Below the pieces are notes generated by a model that had not been told where the DNA came from, searched no databases, and worked only from the letters and a program-made list of their open reading frames with translations. Shown here piece after piece: positions 43,692 through 55,767 of a stretch of DNA of 64,000 nucleotides. Source of the stretch: Macrolepiota albuminosa (Eukaryota > Basidiomycota > Agaricomycetes > Agaricales > Agaricaceae); NCBI GenBank assembly GCA_027475525.1, contig JAMWFC010000035.1, forward strand, positions 1 through 64,000, in the 5' to 3' direction. The position numbers and the translations under genes were made by a program. Numbering within the stretch: the stretch's first letter is position 1; the number at the start of each line of letters is the position of its first letter.

Positions 43692-44921
43692 ACTGTGGTT
43701 ATACGACCGAACTCACCTTAGTGATATAATGAAGGCGAGATGTCCTAAAACTTATTCGTCAAGAATCGACCTAAGTCGAGCATATGTTAACAACGTAAGG
43801 GTGTATACAATTTACTCCATTGCTCTTACCTGCGAATTCTTGAAGGGCGTATCAAACGTGCGGTCTCTTCATCAAGTCAAAGGCCTTCTTATAGGAATTC
43901 GCGTACTAGACGAAGTGGCAATCATCTCCCGATCATCGCCGCGTTTCATAGGTGACTGTTATCCATGATGTTTCTGCATTTCCATCTGATGCGATGCTCT
44001 CGACTGGATCAAGACGTTAAATGGAGGCTCCTTCCCGTCGACGTGTTTATGATCGGTAGTCATCAGCAAGGGTGATTTCGTTCATCACTTGGAGTTCCAT
44101 GTAGCCCATGTGATTAAGTAATGCTTCAATCCAGAGAGTACAGAAATGCGGGTATCATGGTCCCCGAGAGCTTTCTACTCGGTCTGCGCATAAATTGCGA
44201 AGCTGAAGGTTATCAACTAACAAAACCTGCAGAAGCTGAAGAATCTTCAGAGAAATGTATAACGGTAGAACCAGTTGCATTCGTGTGTTTCAGGTTCTGT
44301 GAGTCTCGTAACCTGAACGACAGAGTGATCGACGAGATTGTGTTTTGTGTATGCCGAGGGATAAAGCTAAAGCTTAAAGCTTAAAGTTAGGCTTTAATGG
44401 ATACTTTCACCTTGCCACCTCTTACCAGTGATATTTCGTAACTGAGTAGGCTGGTTTAGAACGCCACAGATTAAAACAAGTAACTTCCTTTACCACAACA
44501 GACCTTCAAGGCTAAAATGCAGAACAAATGATTGATGAAACGAGGGTCACGATAGGACACAAATTGGCCGGAACAGAACGGTGTTGAAAATCTACAGGTC
44601 GACGGACGGAATGTTCATAGTTTCTCAGAGCTGCACAGTGACCAAAGGAGGCCAGTTATCAAATCGCAATACAGGCTTCGCACCATCGTCGGTTAGTCAA
44701 GTGACTTGAACAATATCTAGGAACATCCAATGAAAGAGAAAAGAAGAGGAATGCTCATTCCACGTTCTTGTGATGGTAGTCAGGTCATGCATGAGGCCTT
44801 GAGGTTTGGCCGTGGGGCACGTGGTCGGCGAGCTTTAATAACGCATGGTTCCACCATAACGTCCATTTCCCGTACCTTTTCGACCTCAACGAACACTTCT
44901 GAGCATTGGGCTGCAGCGAGC
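43692..44921. other. intergenic stretch
   Basis: No convincing gene. Short plus-strand frames have no recognisable motif. A small palindromic AAGCTTAAAGCTTAAAG cluster lies near 44373. Contains the promoters of the two flanking divergent genes. Confidence 0.4.
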
Positions 44922-46000
44922 ATGCTGATAAATTGCGCTATATGTTTCCAGGACTTGACTCTTGACGCGTTTCGGTTCTTGATGGGTTGTGGTGAGCATC
45001 ACGATTGCATAAAGCTTCTCATGACGCTTGCACAGTCTAACTTGGGCGGCGTAAAGGTCATGGCTTTTGTACCGAATGCGTCAACACAATGAACACTACG
45101 ACAAAAGAATGCGCCCTCTGTCGTTATCCGATATCACCCTTCGCGCAGCCGCGGCAAATCTACATATCTTTCGCGGAACCTTCACCATCAGAGCCATCCG
45201 ATGCCATCGATTGCCTGAAGAAGATAGATTACGACTCTCCCTCCACAAGCCTTCAAAGAGCTGCGAGGAAAGTGAAAATCGAGGCCCCTACGGCGGACAA
45301 AACTACTCTGGTAAGTTGACTATCTCCAGCGCACATTTACGGGGAATATAATGCCATTCTAGAGAGCTATATTGCATTACGTGGCTAGACTTGAAACAGT
45401 CCTAACCCCTGTCAAAGAGGAACTCGAATGCGAGAGGGCTGAAAAGGCTGCTATCAAAGAAGAATTGGACACATTGAAACATTCGCGAAGAGGGTCAGAC
45501 GAACTGCAGGCGAGGTGTAAGCAAATGGAGAGTATACTCAAAGAGACGATGGATGCTCAAAACTCTCTGCAACGATCGAGAGACAAAGCGAAGAGACACT
45601 TGCAGCGTAGTGTGGACGAAGTCGCTAGACTGAACAAATTACACGAGAAGTTCGATTATGCTCTTAGGAAACAGAAAGAAGAGGTGGCAAAATTAGAGGT
45701 TGCTCTCAAAGAGGCTAACAACGATGTGGGAACTTCATCCATATCTTTTCTTTGGATGGAAACTGACCTTCCTTCCTAGAAACACGTTCTAAAGAAGAAG
45801 CTCCACATTCTCACTAAACAATACATGCAACCTGCCAGGCAAGACTCACACCCAGATGACTCACTGCAAATTTTGGAGCCGGAAGAAGGGGTACGATTTA
45901 TGCTTTGCTATGGTAGACATTAATCATTATTTACACAAAGGAGAGAGCCAGACTGCCTATTGTCAAGAAATTAATTGTTCGGAAGACGACGAGCAACTGA
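44922..46000 (+). CDS. RING-HC finger and coiled-coil protein, putative E3 ubiquitin ligase
   Basis: Five exons (44922-44991, 45057-45310, 45363-45725, 45780-45890, 45941-46000) add up to 285 codons in one frame. The N-terminal C3HC4 RING is split by the first intron: CAICFQDL.., GCG/HGFCTEC, then ECALCRYPI. All eight ligands are present. It is followed by LRAILHYVARLETVLTPVKEEL and a long coiled coil (AEKAAIKEELDTLKHSRR to KFDYALRKQKEEVAKLEVAL), ending with a basic tail, KKLIVRKTTSN. Short RING proteins with a long coiled coil act as ubiquitin ligases or scaffolds in nuclear quality control or DNA repair. That role is inferred; I cannot match it to a named fungal protein. Introns of 50-65 nt have GTGAGC, GTAAGT, GTGGGA and GTACGA donors. 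Confidence 0.85.
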
Positions 46001-46278
46001 GTTCGAGGGGTTTCTAGGGGCGAATGTCCAATCCCTAGTACACTTCCATCGAACCCGACATCACCTTCACCCGCACGTCGTCTTCCCTAGGTCTCCAGGA
46101 GACACCTGTATATTATCCGCGCAAGTACGGGCATGATACCTAAAGGACTATATATATGTATAAAGTGGTGCTGCTGTATTATTAGAATGTAATTATTAGT
46201 TTGTTCTTTCCGTCAAGATTGATCCAGCTCTACATACCTGAAGCACGCAGTACAAAATACAACAAAGAATCAATTTCT

Positions 46279-49200
46279 TCATTGTGCCAACCCGAACATC
46301 GCCAAAACAATCTTCGAGTGCTCATCGCGCAATCCGACATCGCCAATGTACCCCAATCGCCCTTTCCCGACATGCGCAGATGCTACAGGCGACTGTAACT
46401 TTTTCGCAGCGGCATATCCTTGTGCAGGGACATAGAGGGCTGTTTGCGGCGTCACCTCAGAAACAAAGAGGCCTTTCATCGTGAACGCAGAAGGTAGCAC
46501 CGATGACTGGCCGAGCTCATGCTTGCTGTTGACAGCAATTTCGCACCTGGTGTAATCACCACTCTGCCAAGGCAGCCCCCACGAATCTTGGAAAAACTTC
46601 CCAAGTTGATCAAACCTGACATGTGAGCTGAATGAGCCGCCCATAACGACGGTGCCACCGGCTTTGGTAAAGGCGACGAGCCGCGACAGAATGTATGCGT
46701 TTTCGGCGCCGACAATTGCGGCATCGGTGATCAAAATGCCGATGAGATCTTGGGAACCCAGGAGCTCGAGGACACGTTCGTGTGAGAGGCCGTGGAGTAC
46801 TTCAAGTTTACTCTGAAGCAGCTCGAGAAGGTCGCCTTGCACGCCAGCGAAGAACTTCTCGTTTCCAAATGATAAGATCATCATGAAGGGCCTGCGTGTC
46901 GGCCCAATAGGTAGACGCCTAAACTCTTCCTCAGCAACGACCGCAGTCGTGGACATAGAAGAGGTTGGAGCTTCGTTGCATGGTTGTCCTGGAATAGGTC
47001 CAGTATTGATCACGGGGCTTTCTTTCTCCTGCTTCGACGGCGGCGAGGGTTCCTTCTTCGTCTCTTGAACAGCCACCGGCTTTGCAACCGTTGCAGTATC
47101 CGTCTTATCCACTCCCGTCTTAAGCTCGTCCAATAGCCCAAACATCGCTAACACCACATCGATTGTCTCCATCTCTGCATCCACATCCCCGACATACCCA
47201 AAATACCCATCTCCAATCTGCCTCCTCACCACAGGCGACTCAGTGTGGTCATTAAATGGCAAGGAAGTTTGATGTTGCAGATCATCTGCAGGGAGATAAA
47301 CAGGGTCACTTGAGGCGAGTCCTCTGAGGTGCAAAGCCTTCATACTGTATGAGCTTGGAAGGGACGAATTCTTCGTAACCAAATCATGTTGATCATTCCG
47401 CAGGAACCTGGTGCGGTGATATGCTCCGCTTTTCCATGAAGGGCCCCACGCATCATTAAAGAACGAGTCCATGTCAGATACAGAGACAAATGAGCTGAAG
47501 GTGCCGCCAACGACGACGGTGCCACCTTGTTTCACATACTTGAGTAGGTGTGGTAGTATTTCTTTGTGTTCCGGCTTAACGATGCCGGTATCAGTGACGA
47601 AGACCCCAATCAAGTTTTTATCATCAAGTTTGGTCAGAGCTGCAGAGACTGTGAGTGCTTGGAAAACGCCAACTCTTTCACGGATAGCTGAGAGGCAATT
47701 AGCATGGCTCGTGGCGAAGACTTCGTCATTCTCCAGAGATACAAGTAATAAGAAAGATTGTTTTGAAATTTTTGGGGCTACAGGTGCGGCTGACTTTTGC
47801 TTTGATGGAGCGGTTGATGTTGTCGGAGCCGGCACAGGTGCTGTAGGCGGAGGAGCTGCTTGCGGTACAGGACTTGCTTTATGTACAAGCGACGGAGCAG
47901 GTTTTGCATTTTTAGTTGATGTCGTAGCCTTAGACGGACCCGCTTTCGGTTGTGCTTGTTGTGGTCCCAACAATCCCATCATCGCTAGCAACAGCTTCGC
48001 CGAATCATCTTCCCAGTTCACATCGCCGATATAACTCAAATATCCTTTCCCCACACGGGTCCTCACAGCCGGAGACTCATTCATATTAGTAATCGGACTC
48101 GGACCAAATACCAGGCTCTCAAGGCGGGAATCACTCGTGGGCCGATACACCACAACGTCAGGGGAGATATCTTTCACATGGAGAGCTTTCATGCTGTAGG
48201 ACTTAGCCAAGAGTGGATTGGACTTGGCGAGTTCATGGGCTGGGTTAAGAGAGAAAGTCGTGCGATGGTAGGAGCCGGGTTTCCAAGGGACACCCCATGA
48301 TTTGAGAAAGAATGTACCCATATCTTTGGGTTTGACAAAAGTACTGAAGGCTCCGCCTACAATGACTGAGCCGCCAGCTTTGGCGTACTCCACGAGCTTC
48401 GCCAACGTCTGTGCATTTTTACGATTCGTAATTCCTGCATCGGCGACAAAAACACCAGTGATGGCGTTCGAAGAGAGGATCCTTAGAGCTTCACTTTGAG
48501 CGGAAGCAATCTTAACGGGAGATTTACACTTGATGAGATCGATCGTTGGTTGCTTGTACGAATCTGTGATACCGCCGTCTAAAGCCAATATGAGAACAAA
48601 CTTGGCCTCTGAAAATGTCTCGGTATCCTCATCTTCCTCTTTATCTTCGTATGACGTCTTTTTTAGAGTGGCAGGAGTCACTGACGTTCCTCCCGATGAT
48701 GATGTTTTTGCGGCACTTGCTGACGGCGTAATTGGTGGAGGTGCAGAGCCAGGTTGCTTGGATGCAGATATATGAAGCATCGCATGAAGAACAGAGATTG
48801 AACCATTTTCCCAGTTGACATCCCCAATGTATCCTACATATCCCTTTCCAAAGGGAACCTGCACGGCAGGCGACTCTGCTGTCTTGATTCCCGCTTCCTT
48901 GTACACAATAGCATTGGGTGCGGCACCTTGCACGTGCAGAGCCTTCATGCTATATGACTGAGGCAGGGAAGAACCGGATTTGGCAAGGTTGTGAGACTTG
49001 TTAAGCTTGAATGTCCCGCTGGTGTAGGAACCGCTTTTCCAGTTGAGTCCCCAGGATGTTGAGAAGAATGGCCCGAAGTCGGGAAATTTGACCCAAGCAC
49101 TGAATGAACCTCCCATAACAACGGATCCTCCACCACGGGCGAACTCAACTAACTTCTTTAACACTTGGGCGTGGGAGCCATCAGTGATAGCGGCGTCGGC

Positions 49201-50615
49201 CACGAAGACAGCTTGGAGATCGGATGAAGCAAGGTGTGTGACTGCTTCGCTCACATTGACGGCTTTTTTCACTGTTATCTCGGCCTGTAGTGCAGCAAGA
49301 GTAGGTAATTTGTACTCTTCTTCTAAATCATTGTCCAAAGCCAATACAAGAACAAAACGAGATCCAGTGGAGGCGGCTTGTACATTTGGTGAGAATGAAC
49401 TTTTACTGCTGTCTGCCGCTATTGGGTGGAACCTAGTATTGGTTTTGAAGTGCACAATCGAACCTTTGCCCTGACCATCGCGCGTGTTGAGCCTCTCTTT
49501 TATCATAGCCATGTGTTCTGGATGGTGCCACCATCCGTGAGGAAGAAAAGTCCTGTCATGTGAGTAAACGCATTTTGCCTCGCCGAATTTGCATGAATCC
49601 AACAGGGAATAGACGCATACGTTCCGACCCCTAAAGATGTTTGTAAAACAAAAGATAACAGAAAGAGCGAAACCACGTACAGTTCGTCTCGTTCGCTTAA
49701 ATTGTCGGGCGCATGCGAGTAGCGACAGGTGTCCTTGCGCGAGCACCCTCCATGATTGTAAAAACGACACGGGACACCATTTCCAATATGATTACAATCA
49801 GTAGAATCGGATTCAGTGTCCGACACATCCATCGGTTCATCGTCAACGTAGGGCCAACCATAGCTTAGCACACCAGTATTGGCATCGTCCCAGAATTCAT
49901 CATCCCCATACTTGTCGTAGAAAAATTGGGTTTCCGTTATTCGATCACGAGCTTCAACACGAGTAGAGTCTTGTTCCAATACAGTTTGAAAATCTGGGTC
50001 AAGAAGTGTGATCAACCGAGAGACTGCACTATCCAAGAGGGATGTACCTATTAAAGCTGCTCTGTACTGCCCGCTTTCTTTGCGTGCCAAGCCACGACGA
50101 TAACGAGCCTTGACCATTTTGGGGTCCAGCACCAGTGCTTCTGTTGCTGCGTCTTCAGCCTCATCGTATCTGGAATTTGCGAATTTCTACTAATGCAGAA
50201 ATAAAGCAATGCAGAAACGCACTCTTCCAGCTTCAGGTACGCCGCAGCCAAATTGGAATACAATACGGCAGTAGCCTTGTATTCTCCAATAGCTTCCTGA
50301 TAAGCGTCTACAGCTGCCTCATAGTCTCCACCTTGGAACAAGTTGTTGCCCTAAAAACCTTTAGTACCTTGGTGTCGGAGCTGGCAGTACAAAGGGGCTG
50401 ACAGTGTTTTTCAAGGCTTCAGACCTGGCTTTCTTTTGAGCAACGCGGTCAGCTCGCTTTTTCTGTCGTTGGAGCGCAAGGTCGGCGAGAGCAGCACGCG
50501 TCAAAGGGGTTGGCTGTGATGGTGCTGCATTTGATCCATGACTAGAAGAGGCTTGGTTCTTGGTTTCTTCTTGAGTTTTAGCTTGTGAAGCCCGATTTTT
50601 TCCGTGATTTGGCAT
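46279..50615 (-). CDS. TPR, double CCCH zinc finger and four tandem ThuA/amidotransferase-like domains
   Basis: Five exons (50391-50615, 50223-50350, 50048-50169, 49681-49993, 46279-49630) join in one frame to 1,379 aa. A basic N-tail is followed by TPRs (GNNLFQGGDYEAAVDAYQEA, YSNLAAAYLKLEEYDEAE, residues about 76-160). An acidic linker leads to two CCCH fingers, C-x7-C-x5-C-x3-H and C-x7-C-x6-C-x3-H (about 235-285). Then four copies of a domain of about 200 residues follow, beginning near residues 354, 610, 890 and 1180, joined by Pro/Ala/Ser linkers. Each copy runs F(V/L/M)L(V/I)L-x-(L/F)-D, GVF(V/I)(T/A)DxxI, KxGG(S/T)VVxGGxFS, FFxxxWGxxW-SGxY, MKAL-V, and ends G-YxGYIGDVxWE. The fold resembles class-I glutamine amidotransferase/ThuA domains; no catalytic Cys is obvious. 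RNA binding through CCCH is inferred. Function unknown. Confidence 0.88.
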
Positions 50616-51171
50616 TAGTTTTTGAAGAGATTAATTTTTTTGACAGTGACCTGGCGCGCTTGCAATCAGACTTGTAAAGACAGAGGCAAGTTCAAACGTG
50701 ATGGCATGAATTATCCGTGGGAGAAAATTATCCCCGATTGGCGATTTTCTCTGTTAGCTTCAATGTACGGGCGAGGATCAACGTGGAGCTCAACGCATCT
50801 ACTGCGAAGAGCACTGGCAAGATAAAGAAGGGGGCACCGAGTTCGAGGGTCTGGGTCCCTCGATGGCACCTGAGGAAGGGAGTGGTCACGACAGAGTATT
50901 CTCATGTGCAGAGCGTCAGCTGTATATGGTATAGTGTCCGTTGCTTGCCAGCCTCCTTAGTGTCTGCCGCCCCGTTGACTACCCTCTCATTGTAAGGAAC
51001 CAATTCAAAACTCAACGGGCATCTAGATACCCAACGACTGGAAGAATCGATTGCAAAAATAAGATCTATACGGAGAATGAGCTGCGATGCACTCGGATAT
51101 ACACATTGAAAGCCCTCTAAATCTATATTAAAAGAATCATACATGAATAATTAAAGGAAAGACAAGCAACG
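50616..51171. other. intergenic stretch
   Basis: About 550 bp between the start of the TPR-CCCH gene and the end of the NAA35 gene. Nothing distinctive was recognised apart from short non-conserved frames. Confidence 0.4.
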
Positions 51172-54026
51172 TCACGGCACAGTCCAATTTTCCATGAATG
51201 GGAACCATGGATGAACCTGAATGTCCCACTTCAAAGTCTTTATATCAAAGCTGTCGAGATTCGCTACATTTGTCGGGAGACCGCTCAATCTGTCACAAGC
51301 GCCAATCAGGCCTTTAACAAACTGTGGATTGACGTTAGCGGTGGCAATCGTCTCTATAGACGAGGGTACGGACCTCCAGTCGATCAGTAGCCCAGAGGCT
51401 ACTCCACCCCCCCGAAAATCCTACAGAGACCAGATTCGTAAGGAGATCTCTCGCCATTCCTATTGTGTCCGATGGAGAGAATGAATTATCCTATAGCGAA
51501 GATCAACATGTGCATTCAAGGGATGACGATACGAACGTACGAGGTAAATGTCGGCGCACAGTGGCAGGAGACGATATAGTTCCGGATGTCCCACCGTCTG
51601 CGTATTAATGTTATCATATTCCGGACGAAAGGCCCACTTGTATCGTCGGAAAAAGGCTGGTCGCATTCGGTTTGAGTCAAAGTTCAATACCGCCATGCAT
51701 GACTACGATAAAGTTAATTATGATAAATTGGTGGGTTACGAGAGACATACCACAAAGGTAGCAACGGACATGAGTTGGAGGGCAGTCAGAAGATTGTGTT
51801 GGAATTTCAACTCTTGGTGCGCAGATGAATCTGATTTGTGTCAGTAAAGAAGCGATCATCAGAAAGGATCGAATACACCTTGCGCCACTACTGGAATTAA
51901 ATCATCCAAGCAGGATAGATGGTCCTCAATCACCTGTGATACGTAATAATACGCGAAAGGTCGTTCTTCTAGAGAAAACAATTCGAGCTGAAATCCCGAA
52001 AATACGATTTCACGAATGGAAGATAGTCTCCATATCAGAGGAACCTTGGGAAGATGCATAACAATGCTGTTTTTAAAAGGGGGCTATGAGTGAGGTCAGT
52101 TTCCCCATACACATTTTCAACAGAAGGGCTTACAATGTCCTCAAGTGATGCCGTTATCTCTGTGAATGTGTCATACACTTTGTGCCAGTTCAGCAACGAA
52201 TTGACAAGGTGCCGCCTCCGCCGCGGAGGGTTGAGCCCTTGTCCTCTGATATGCGGAGTAATTAGCTATGGAGTCAAGGCAAAACAGCGGACAGAACATC
52301 ACACAAAGACAACAGCAATACACATAGAAAGGAAGTGTGAGATATAATTGAGTTCAACAACATACATTCACGAGGCAAATGAGACGTGCCTTGTACAGAA
52401 GATTTTCTGCCGATGAAAATTGGACAGCCTGGAGAGGTGCAACAGATTTTACGATGTCTGTATACGAGACACCAAGAGTTTCGAAGAAGAAGCGGTCTAC
52501 CATCCAGGAAAAGCTGAATTTCTTTAGTATCATGACGCCGTCGTAAAAGGTGGACTGATAGGATGTTAATATTTACTTTAAACGAAAGCTAAGGGCCGAC
52601 CTGCATATATGAGCGTAGGTATGGTATTCGCAACGGTGGGTTTGGTAGCCATACGCGAAGATTTCCAACAATCTTAGGTTACTGAATTTAGCCCCTCCTG
52701 AATCGAGTATAATGAATGATCTTACCTCCCAAGTCGATAGGCAATGTGCTTGAGCAAGAAGACAAGCCTCTTGCCACCCGTCTAACAGCCTATCTATAGC
52801 TTTCCACGTTTCTTCAGGAAGGGGAATGGAAAGCACACGAAGCGGTACATTAGTCTTGAGTAGCCTCGCAATTGAAGGATCGAAGGCATGAAGGGCCGGC
52901 GAGGAGGCGCCTGGTTGAGGCGAAGGATGAGAACGGATGAGCATCAGTTGTTCACGAGCACTATCGATTAGGCTCTGATATTCCGACGGGTTGGAGAAGA
53001 CGTCAGCTTGCATAAGCTGTAGGATAGTCTGACAGAGTTATATGAACGAAGGTTCGGCATGGAAACAAGACCTCATGGAGTCACCGTTCGTAGTGACATT
53101 CTAGCTTGGAGAGCATTACGCCATAGGACGGGAACTAGAGGCAGTATTGAAGAAGTAATGCTGGAAGAGTAGAGAGTACCTACTATGAGTCGCCTTCTGC
53201 AACCATGCAATTGCTTCCTTGAGTTTGGATGTAACAAATTTGACCGGGGTTCCTTCTAAAAGAGAAACGTCGCACTTTTCCCCCTGCCAGTCCTCCATCT
53301 GCAGAATTTCGAACCATAAGCGCTTGGAAAGAATCGCGTTGGATAACCACCAACCTCTTGGACACATCCTTTCGACAACTCCCGCCACGAGAGATCACAA
53401 CACTTAAGAAGTGCCATAACCCATGATCTCAGGACATAGTAGACAAGCTCTGGAGGACGTGATGGACCAAAGCTTGTCAGAGCATGCGGATCGACAAACT
53501 CGGGTTCTGTTGCAGCCAGCGCATGTACGTAGAGAAGGGTAAAGACAGAATGAGACAGTGGATTTCCTTTGTGCCACTCCATCTGAACACGGACTTGAAT
53601 CTAACTCCACTCAGAGAAAGAATGAACTCACCTCATAAGTAAATGCTCTGTCTATGATCCAGCATAATTCCTGAGGCAGCAAAGGTGCAGTTGGGTCAAA
53701 CAATGGGGTAGCTTGATCCTCCAAAATCAGTCCACTGTCCAGACGCGGTTCACCAATCTTCGGTTTTTTAGTTCCACATGGTACCTAGACCCTCTCCAGC
53801 TCACCTCGAACGCACCCATCGCATCGTACAGAGTGAGGTCATCCATGAAAATAAATGATCCAGGCTCCATCACTGAGTGTAGCGAGCTCTAAGCTGAATT
53901 ACTCGGCGTGATACAAGCTGGGCACGTACCAGCTGCCGCGTCACGGAAGACGTCCGTAACATCCCCGAAATCAAAACCAGTACCCGGCATAATTTCCTCT
54001 GGGTCATCGACGATTATGCGGTCCAT
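51172..54026 (-). CDS. MAK10: NatC N-terminal acetyltransferase auxiliary subunit (MAK10/NAA35)
   Basis: Non-catalytic subunit that anchors the NatC complex (NAA30/NAA38) to ribosomes for N-terminal acetylation of Met-hydrophobic proteins. Exon 1 (53930-54026) gives MDRIIVDDPEEIMPGTGFDF and VFRDAAA. Exon 2 (53805-53872) gives the diagnostic MEPGSFIFMDDLTLYDAMGAFE. The next exon has KIGEPRLDSGLIL, PLLPQELCWIIDRAFTYE, then MEWHKGNPLSHSVFTLLYVH and VYYVLRSWVMALLKCCDL. Later exons include DRLLDGWQEACLLAQAH and the end LKWDIQVHPWFPF before TGA at 51172. The gene is cut by many short introns (first one 57 nt, 53873-53929); I did not resolve all of them in the 51.3-53.6 kb part. It shares a 90-bp divergent promoter with the next gene. 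Confidence 0.88.
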
Positions 54027-54116
54027 GATACTGCAGAGCGTCCCAATGGCGGCCTGTATCCACAGTTCGAAAAAAATCACAGTGTAATAGATGACGGTCC
54101 AATTAGAAGCGCTTGA

Positions 54117-55549
54117 ATGGGGTTAGTGTGGTGGCTGTGCAAATTCTCGATGTTCTTCTCAACGCGTTGTCTGCCCCGACACATCGAGCATCTCTCGACG
54201 ACAGCACGCCGAGTATACAGTTCATCTCCGCTTCCGCGCACTCAAGGACGCGTAGTTTTTTCTGGTATCCAACCTACTGGCATCCCTCATGTGAGTAGCC
54301 ACGACACAAAACAAATTTCCGACTAATAGAACGCCAGCTAGGCAATTACCTAGGAGCTCTTTCAAACTGGGTTCAGTTACAAAATACAGCTGCACCTGAG
54401 GACGAACTTCTGTTCTCAATAGTAGGGTGGCATGCTTTGACTCTCCCACAAAACCCCTCTGCACTTGCCGTCTCTAGAAGGGACTTGCTTGCGACTCTGT
54501 TGTCGATTGGGCTTGATCCTAAACGTTCAATAATGTTCTATCAGGATCATGTAAGTATTGTTGAGTCTCACGTTGCTGTTAACCTCATTTGCTTGCTAGA
54601 ATACGGCACATACTGAACTCGCATGGATTTTAAATTGTATCACACCTGTTGGTAGGCTTCGACGAATGACAACATGGAAGGTTCGTGGAGCTGGAATGAT
54701 ACAAGGTATATTCTCATGTCCCTGACAGGCTCGTTTAGCAGCGTCACGGAACGCGAACGACGAATCTGAGGTTGATGAGTCTTGTTTGAATACGGGCCTC
54801 TTCACCTATCCTGTCTTACAAGCAGCCGACATCTTGGTCTATAGGTGAGGCCACTTTGTGGATCTTAGATATTTGCTCATGGCTCACGTAACCCAAGGTC
54901 CACTCATGTCCCTGTTGGAGAGGATCAAACGCAACATCTTGAACTCTGCCGAGACTTGGCAGAGATTTTCAATCGAACTTTTGCACCTTCCTCTCCTCCT
55001 TTCCCTCTTCCTGTTCTCATGAGCAGTACGTTTCCCGTCGAATCCCACTTTTCCCTTCTAACATCCTCCCGTAATACAGCACCCTCCAGAAGGATACTCT
55101 CCCTCCGCGACCCGACCTCAAAAATGTCGAAATCCTCCCCTGATATACCATCCAGGATTCTCCTCACAGATACCGCTACACAAATTACATCTAAAATACG
55201 TTCAGCTGTTACAGACTCCATTGCTGGAATTACGTACGACCCTGTCGCGCGACCTGGGACATCAAACCTTTTAGTCATCCTTGCGGCATGTACAGAAGAG
55301 AACGTGCACAGTGTCGCCGAAAGATATGAGGGAAAGCGACATAGTCAACTCAAGGCTGACGTTGCAGATGCTGTGGAAGAAAAACTTAGAGGGCCGAGAG
55401 AAGAGTTTCAGAGGATTCGACATGAGGTAACGTACTTGGATGATATTGCGCGGAGCGGTGCGCAGAAAGCGAAGGAGCGGTCCGAAGTAACAATGCAGGC
55501 AGTTAGAGAGATGGTGGGATTGCCTGGTAATGGCAAGAATAGCTTTTAA
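54117..55549 (+). CDS. MSW1: Mitochondrial tryptophanyl-tRNA synthetase
   Basis: Class I aminoacyl-tRNA synthetase that charges mitochondrial tRNA-Trp. The start MGLVWWLCKFSMFFSTRC and a basic Ser-rich stretch (RRVYSSSPLPRTQGR) form a likely mitochondrial targeting peptide. The HIGH-type motif is FSGIQPTGIPH spliced to LGNYLGAL. Then come [45 protein letters not shown] and HLELCRDLAEIFNRTF, and the KMSKS loop as DPTSKMSKSSPD. The C-terminal anticodon-binding helices end VREMVGLPGNGKNSF. At least three introns lie at about 54292-54340, 54550-54600 and 54850-54895. The segment before KMSKS (FPVESHFSLLTSSRNTAPS) is unusually Ser-rich and may include a retained intron. Confidence 0.92.
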
Positions 55550-55767
55550 TCGTCAGTACTGCTTAACGCTGACAGTCGCCATATCATCAGGATGTTTGAA
55601 TACTTGTGCATAGGTCTCTTGAGAAGCATAAGCTTTGGAAGAAACAGCGTATTTTTCTTAATCAAGTCAGCCCCCATATCGTCTGTGTGTGTTGTGTTCT
55701 TCGCGTTAGAAATTTCATTCAGACCAGAGAATAGACGTCAATAGACCCCCAACGCGCTTCTGAATGT

